Origin: an uncultured Christensenella sp.
GTDB lineage: Bacteria; Bacillota; Clostridia; Christensenellales; UBA1242
Reading direction: 5' to 3'
Assembly (NCBI GenBank): GCA_949293915.1
Contig: CASFFJ010000172.1
Span: 1 to 10,716 of the forward strand
Length of the DNA stretch: 10,716 nucleotides
The notes below the pieces were generated by a model. It saw only the letters and a list, made by a program, of their open reading frames with translations. It ran no database searches and was not told where the DNA came from. The position numbers were made by a program, and so were the translations under genes. This document shows positions 6,864 through 10,716 of the stretch, one piece after another (the first letter of the stretch is position 1; every line of letters begins with the position of its first letter).

Positions 6864-7826
6864 TCATTTTTGAATCTTATATACTCGCCTCATTGTTCCA
6901 TATCCAAAATAAGAAATTAACGCAGCCATGCGGTTCTTCTTTCTTGCTCCCTTATCAAACAGAACTACACTGCGATATTTTTTTACTTCTGACCACAAGA
7001 ATTTTTTTTGTTCTTTATATTTCTTATCATTAATAAGAAACAAAATATTGCACACAACGCTAAAATATCTTGATATTGCAGCATTTTTTAAATTGGGATA
7101 ATGCAAGACAATAAAATCCATAAATTTTCCCATATGAACTATTGCATCCATTTTCCTTACATTGAAAGAAGATTTGGAAATGCTTTGTTTCCTCTGAAAA
7201 TAGAAGTAATCCACATTAGGGATAACAGCAATATTATCCACTTTTTCAACTAATAAATATGTGGTAGGTATATCTTCATACAATTTCCCAACTGGATATC
7301 TGACCCCATCAAATAATTTACTATAATATATCTTCCCCCATGCTGATACTTCAACACCTTGCTGATGTAGCATTTGATCATAAAATGCCTCACGACTATA
7401 TACTTTAATTTTGTTGTCATCCACTAATGTTGGCACCACGATGGCACATCCCTCATAGTAATTAACAAACCAGCTGCAACCAATTTTACACCCTGTTCTT
7501 TGCACAATTTCAACAAGATTCTCAACATAATAGGGCGAAACAAAATCATCACTATCAATGAATATAACATATTCTCCAATAATTTTGTCTAATCCTGCAT
7601 TTCGCGCATCAGAAAGCCCCCCATTTTTCTTATGGATAACTTCTATCCGACTATCTAACTTTTTATAATTATCGCAAACCGCCCCACAACCATCTGTTGA
7701 ACCATCATCAACAAGTATAATTTCAAGAGTGGAATAAGTTTGTGCAATAACACTATCTACACATCTATTTAGATATTTTTTAACATTATATACAGGAATC
7801 ACAATGCTTACTAATGGATTTCTCAT
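6864..7826 (-). CDS. GT2 family glycosyltransferase
   Basis: This protein of about 320 residues is an inverting GT-A glycosyltransferase of the EpsJ/WcaA type. It carries VSIVIPVYN at 6-14, LVDDGSTD at 38-45, KNGGLSDARNAGL at 67-79 and the metal-binding IDSDDF at 90-95. The rest is the usual acceptor half with SAWGKIYYSKLF and a KLYEDIPTTYLL stretch that supplies the catalytic-base region (KLYED motif). The C-terminus is basic. Two starts are possible: the ATG at 7826, chosen because family members begin with the segment Arg-Asn-Pro-Leu-Val-Ser, or a TTG at 7838. Neither has a well-spaced ribosome site, and both lie inside a 54-codon ORF coupled to the upstream GT4 gene, so translation may depend on reinitiation. 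Donor and acceptor are unknown. Confidence 0.9.
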   Translation of the reverse strand: MRNPLVSIVIPVYNVKKYLNRCVDSVIAQTYSTLEIILVDDGSTDGCGAVCDNYKKLDSRIEVIHKKNGGLSDARNAGLDKIIGEYVIFIDSDDFVSPYYVENLVEIVQRTGCKIGCSWFVNYYEGCAIVVPTLVDDNKIKVYSREAFYDQMLHQQGVEVSAWGKIYYSKLFDGVRYPVGKLYEDIPTTYLLVEKVDNIAVIPNVDYFYFQRKQSISKSSFNVRKMDAIVHMGKFMDFIVLHYPNLKNAAISRYFSVVCNILFLINDKKYKEQKKFLWSEVKKYRSVVLFDKGARKKNRMAALISYFGYGTMRRVYKIQK

Positions 7827-7950
7827 ACCTACATTCAATATTCACTTTTACGTTTTCTAATGACAAATAGTACTTGAGTTTTCTAAATAAAAATTCATAA
7901 ATACAGCCACTTATAACTCCAACAAGCTCCAAAAGTCTTATAATTCTCAT
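7786..7950 (-). CDS. 54-codon ORF overlapping two genes; possible truncated gene remnant
   Basis: An ATG at 7950 overlaps the stop of the GT4 gene as ATGA and opens a frame of 54 codons ending in TAA at 7786. The product starts MRIIRLLELVGVISG, continues with a hydrophobic, then basic stretch (FLFRKLKYYLSL), and has ENVKVNI at about 32-38. The first 40 residues look like a genuine protein N-terminus, somewhat like those of hexapeptide acyltransferases, but this is only an impression. From about codon 42 it runs inside the start of the GT2 gene in another frame. No Shine-Dalgarno site precedes it. It may be the 5' stub of a gene cut by recombination, a coupling peptide that brings ribosomes to the GT2 start, or chance. 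Confidence 0.3.
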   Translation of the reverse strand: MRIIRLLELVGVISGCIYEFLFRKLKYYLSLENVKVNIECRYEKSISKHCDSCI

Positions 7951-9068
7951 TTTAATTTAATTTGATTTATTAAATTCTGATAATATTTTTGAAAATTTAA
8001 AACTTCTCTTGTTGAATCAAACCCAGCAGCTCGAATTTCAGCTGAATGTCCTCTACGAATTGGCATATTAATCATGGTTGCTTTTAATATTTCTTCAGCC
8101 CATTCATCCGCGCTTTTTTCTAAACTTATAAAATGTCCTAAATCAAGACAAGCACTTGACTCTCTTGGTATTTCAGTAGAATAAAACATTGGCAGCCCGC
8201 AGTTTTCTGCCTCAACTCCAACAACAGGCAACCCTTCATACAAGCTTGGCAACAAAAAGCAATCCATTGCGTTATAGAATTGCGGTATATCCTCTCTGCG
8301 GCCTAAATACAGAACAGAATTTTCAATGCCATATTTAGAAATTTTTTCGAGCATTGCTTCTTTTAAATTTCCGTCACCTATAATAAGCAACTTTGCTTTT
8401 TTCTCTTTATCCAAGATACTTTTAAAAATATCAATTACAAATAAAGTATTTTTCTGTTCGGTAAGTCGCCCTATATGGCCGATAACAATATTATCTGTAA
8501 GATTATACTCCTTGCGTGTTTTTGCCCTCAATTCCGGATCATACTTACTGATTTCTGTATTTATAACAGTTTTAAAAACAGCAACTTTGCCGGAATCATA
8601 AAACTTATCGCCAAACTGCCATCTTCCACAAGCCTCGCCATTTGCCATATAATGTGTAGCGAACATTTTTGTAAATGGTTTAAGTAGCTTTTTCAAGATT
8701 GTTTTCTTGTCCGATTTGTGCGCCATAGAAATACTTTCATTTATACGCACAGGAATATGACAACGCCAACCAACATACATAGCGAATACATTCATTGTTC
8801 CATTATAGCCATGTATAATTTTATACTTGTTTTGCTTACAAATTTTTTTTATCGCTCGCATATTCTTAAAAATATGCTGATACGGCGGAACGATATATAC
8901 TCGCCCGCCTAAAGACTCTATCTCCTCTGTTGGAACAGCATTTGAGTCGGAATCACAAATAAAATCAAACTGTATTTGCGTCCTATCAATATGCCTGTAA
9001 TACTCCATAACAAGATTCTTCTTGCCTCCGGAGTGCATTTTGCCCATTACTACAGCTACTCTTTCCAT
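7947..9068 (-). CDS. GT4 family glycosyltransferase (EpsF-like)
   Basis: This 373-residue protein is a retaining GT-B glycosyltransferase with two Rossmann-like halves. The N-terminal acceptor half has MGKMHSGGKKNLVMEYY at 8-24, with the glycine-rich loop typical of GT4, and FDFIC at 34-38. The donor half begins with IGHIGRLTEQKN at 196-207 and has LLIIGDGNL at 227-235 and VLYLGRREDI at 252-261. The EX7E motif is complete (Glu278 and Glu286 in LPSLYEGLPVVGVEAE). Length is normal for EpsF-like enzymes of exopolysaccharide clusters. The ATG at 9068 has AGGA five bases upstream and follows the epimerase stop by 21 bases. The stop overlaps the ATG of a small ORF. The enzyme uses a nucleotide sugar to extend the lipid-linked oligosaccharide; which sugar is unknown. 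Confidence 0.92.
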   Translation of the reverse strand: MERVAVVMGKMHSGGKKNLVMEYYRHIDRTQIQFDFICDSDSNAVPTEEIESLGGRVYIVPPYQHIFKNMRAIKKICKQNKYKIIHGYNGTMNVFAMYVGWRCHIPVRINESISMAHKSDKKTILKKLLKPFTKMFATHYMANGEACGRWQFGDKFYDSGKVAVFKTVINTEISKYDPELRAKTRKEYNLTDNIVIGHIGRLTEQKNTLFVIDIFKSILDKEKKAKLLIIGDGNLKEAMLEKISKYGIENSVLYLGRREDIPQFYNAMDCFLLPSLYEGLPVVGVEAENCGLPMFYSTEIPRESSACLDLGHFISLEKSADEWAEEILKATMINMPIRRGHSAEIRAAGFDSTREVLNFQKYYQNLINQIKLK

Positions 9069-9089
9069 GTTTATCCTGTTGAATTCTTA

Positions 9090-10028
9090 TTAAATTTTGT
9101 AGTGATCGGTCATAAATTGTGCCGTGCGCATTATCCCTTCCTGCAATGATATAGGATTGAGCGCACCATAGTATTTTTCATATCTGCTTATATCAAGGTA
9201 ATTCACAGGGACGTCCACCTTGCGTGCTTCTTTATAAGTAACTTTTAATTCAACATTAAGTGTAGAAGAAATTATATTGATTAATTGCTTTATGCTTGTA
9301 CCATATCCACATCCCAAATTAAAGGTATGGTGCTTATTTTCGCCATCGACAATTTTAATTATCCCCCGAATTGCATCGTCTATATATATGAAATCCCTTA
9401 CAACAGAACCATCGCCATAAACAACAATCTCCTCGCCCTTCAGAGCTTTATATGTAAAAGTCGTAACCGCGCCTTGAATGCCATTCGGCCTTTGATATGG
9501 GCCATAGGGATTTGCTAATCTTATAATTCTGTAATCAAGTCCATAAAGATATCTGTAAAGATAGAGCAATTTTTCTATGGTTATTTTCTGCACGCCATAT
9601 GATGATATTGGATTAGTTGCAGTTTTTTCTTTGAGCGGACAATCAGCCTCTTTCCCGTAAACCGCACCACCCGACGACAGAAATATTACTTTCTTGACAT
9701 TACAACGGACACAGGCATCCAGCAGATTTGCAGAAAATATAACATTTGCAGACAATTCTTGAGATATTTTTTGATTTGATGTTGCTGGTACAGTTGTACT
9801 AACTAAATGGTATACAACATCATATCCTGCAATCAACTCATCAAAATTAATATCTTTGGCAAGCGGTGATTCAAGGAAACTTACATTCTTAGTCACAATG
9901 TTTGATATGGGACTAAAATAATTAATGTCTCTATCAACACCTGTTATATGGTCATCTAGATTTTTAGACAGCTTTAATATCAGATTAGTACCTATAAAGC
10001 CAGCTGCACCCAAAAGCAGAATTTTCAT
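9090..10028 (-). CDS. NAD-dependent nucleotide-sugar epimerase/dehydratase (extended SDR)
   Basis: This 312-residue extended short-chain dehydrogenase acts on a nucleotide sugar in the cytoplasm. The NAD-binding GAAGFIG lies at 7-13 with an acidic residue at the end of the second strand (GVDRD at 30-34). SSGGAVYG at 118-125 is followed by the catalytic Tyr144 and Lys148 in SYGVQK. RLANPYGPYQRP at 170-181 and RDFIYIDDAIRG at 211-222 belong to the substrate-binding half. This pattern fits the UDP-glucose 4-epimerase (GalE/WcaG) branch, but the exact substrate cannot be told, and 4-epimerase, dehydratase and reductase roles are all possible. The start ATG at 10028 follows rfbC by 36 bases. GC content falls sharply on entering this gene from rfbC, so it is the first gene of the AT-rich cassette. 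It probably supplies an unusual activated sugar to one of the glycosyltransferases downstream. Confidence 0.88.
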   Translation of the reverse strand: MKILLLGAAGFIGTNLILKLSKNLDDHITGVDRDINYFSPISNIVTKNVSFLESPLAKDINFDELIAGYDVVYHLVSTTVPATSNQKISQELSANVIFSANLLDACVRCNVKKVIFLSSGGAVYGKEADCPLKEKTATNPISSYGVQKITIEKLLYLYRYLYGLDYRIIRLANPYGPYQRPNGIQGAVTTFTYKALKGEEIVVYGDGSVVRDFIYIDDAIRGIIKIVDGENKHHTFNLGCGYGTSIKQLINIISSTLNVELKVTYKEARKVDVPVNYLDISRYEKYYGALNPISLQEGIMRTAQFMTDHYKI

Positions 10029-10064
10029 TTATTTACCTAAAGTCCTTAATCAATATAATTAATG

Positions 10065-10652
10065 TTAAAGCGTATTCCACTTTTGGTCCTTGTTGGAAAG
10101 GTTTAAGGGAGTGCCGTCGTGGAGGGTGTAACCTTGGGCCGAGGCGGAGCCGCGGTATTCGCCGCATATCCCCCACTCTATGCCGATTTGAGGATCGTTC
10201 CACGCGAGGCCGCCCTCGTCGTTGGGGCGATAGAAATCGTCGCACTTGTAGCAGAATTCTGCCACGTCGGAGCGAACCAAAAACCCGTGAGCAAAGCCAC
10301 GCGGAATTAAAAACTGCTTTTTGTTCTCCTCGGTAAGCTCCACGCCGTACCACTTGCCGTAGGTTTTACTTTCCTTTCTCAAGTCGACCGCAACATCAAA
10401 CACCGCACCCTTTATAACGCGCACAAGCTTGGTCTGCGGATAGTTTATCTGGAAGTGCAGACCTCTTAACACTCCCTTTGTGCTCATGGATTGATTGTCC
10501 TGCACGAAGGTTATATTTAAGCCGTTCTCCTCCATATCGCGCTGGCTGTACGTCTCCATAAAGTAGCCGCGGTTATCGCCGTGGACGGCGGGGGTTATTA
10601 CACACAGCCCCTCTATTCCACCGACATTTTTTTCAACCTTTATCTGTGCCAT
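10065..10652 (-). CDS. rfbC: dTDP-4-dehydrorhamnose 3,5-epimerase
   Basis: RfbC/RmlC converts dTDP-4-keto-6-deoxy-D-glucose to dTDP-4-keto-L-rhamnose, the third step of dTDP-L-rhamnose synthesis, in the cytoplasm. The 195-residue length is near the family norm. The cupin signature is complete: DNRGYFMETY at 26-35, the catalytic histidine in VLRGLHFQ (His66), KLVRVIKGAVFDVAVDLR at 75-92, TYGKWYGVEL at 97-106, FLIPRGFAHGFLV at 114-126, and CYKCDDFYRP at 134-143 before WNDPQIGIEW. The C-terminal NLSNKDQKW is typical of this family. ATG at 10652 follows the rfbD stop by one base, and GGAG lies 13 bases upstream inside rfbD. Base composition is about 57% G+C over 10081-10260, against one third in the next gene. 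Function is assigned with high confidence. Confidence 0.96.
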   Translation of the reverse strand: MAQIKVEKNVGGIEGLCVITPAVHGDNRGYFMETYSQRDMEENGLNITFVQDNQSMSTKGVLRGLHFQINYPQTKLVRVIKGAVFDVAVDLRKESKTYGKWYGVELTEENKKQFLIPRGFAHGFLVRSDVAEFCYKCDDFYRPNDEGGLAWNDPQIGIEWGICGEYRGSASAQGYTLHDGTPLNLSNKDQKWNTL

Positions 10653-10653
10653 T

Positions 10654-10716
10654 TTAGTAATCTATCTCCTTTAAATACCTTGCAAGCGCGTCCTGCCATG
10701 TGGGGAGCGGCTTGAA
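10654..10716 (-). CDS. rfbD: dTDP-4-dehydrorhamnose reductase, C-terminal fragment (runs off the right edge)
   Basis: Only the last 20 codons and the TAA are in the window, in frame from the final base. The encoded tail FKPLPTWQDALARYLKEIDY matches the typical C-terminus of RmlD/RfbD, where a Leu-Pro-x-Trp turn precedes a final helix ending in Tyr-Leu-x-Glu. RfbD carries out the last step, reducing dTDP-4-keto-L-rhamnose to dTDP-L-rhamnose with NAD(P)H. The stop is one base before the rfbC start, so the two are co-transcribed. The call is based on a short stretch plus context with rfbC; the rest of the gene, and probably rfbA and rfbB, should lie to the right. Confidence 0.75.
   Translation of the reverse strand, partial: FKPLPTWQDALARYLKEIDY

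Noticed and set aside
10033..10353. Minus-strand frame of 106 codons overlapping rfbC
   Set aside because: It is an arginine-rich shadow of the GC-rich rfbC gene in another frame. The rfbC frame carries the full conserved signature of its family.
1..10716. CRISPR arrays, insertion sequences, tRNA genes or prophage genes
   Set aside because: I looked for regular repeats, transposase or integrase motifs and tRNA-like cloverleaf sequences on both strands and saw none I could support.

Overview
The window is most of a surface-polysaccharide (capsule, exopolysaccharide or O-antigen-like) biosynthesis cluster. Every credible gene lies on the minus strand, so transcription runs from the right edge to the left. 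Low GC, clear Shine-Dalgarno sites, ATGA stop/start overlaps and TGA used as a normal stop fit a low-GC Bacillota, most likely a clostridial organism. This assignment is inferred from style; the window has no rRNA or other marker gene.

In transcription order (right to left): the last 20 codons of a dTDP-4-dehydrorhamnose reductase (rfbD); rfbC, the 3,5-epimerase of dTDP-rhamnose synthesis; an extended-SDR nucleotide-sugar epimerase/dehydratase; a GT4 glycosyltransferase; a 54-codon ORF of uncertain status; a GT2 glycosyltransferase; a Core-2/I-branching (GT14-like) transferase; a glycosyltransferase-like capsular biosynthesis protein; a Wzy-type polymerase; a Wzx-type flippase; a hexapeptide-repeat O-acyltransferase; and a rhamnosyltransferase-like GT2. 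The last 537 bases are non-coding as far as I can see, apart from a strong GC-rich hairpin terminator at 137-169.

The genes fit a Wzx/Wzy-dependent pathway. dTDP-L-rhamnose is made by the rfb genes. Up to five glycosyltransferases extend a lipid-linked repeat unit, one of them probably using rhamnose. The acyltransferase decorates the unit, Wzx flips it and Wzy polymerises it. The priming sugar-phosphate transferase, chain-length regulators and promoter are not present and should lie to the right.

Two points stand out. A run of nine G residues on the coding strand sits inside the acyltransferase, directly before its probable catalytic histidine, and a gain or loss of one G brings an almost immediate stop; this is a candidate phase-variation switch for polysaccharide acetylation. 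Base composition also jumps from about one third GC in the glycosyltransferase block to about 57% GC in rfbC, marking the edge between the housekeeping rfb genes and an exchangeable cassette. I did not find a wholly new type of system.
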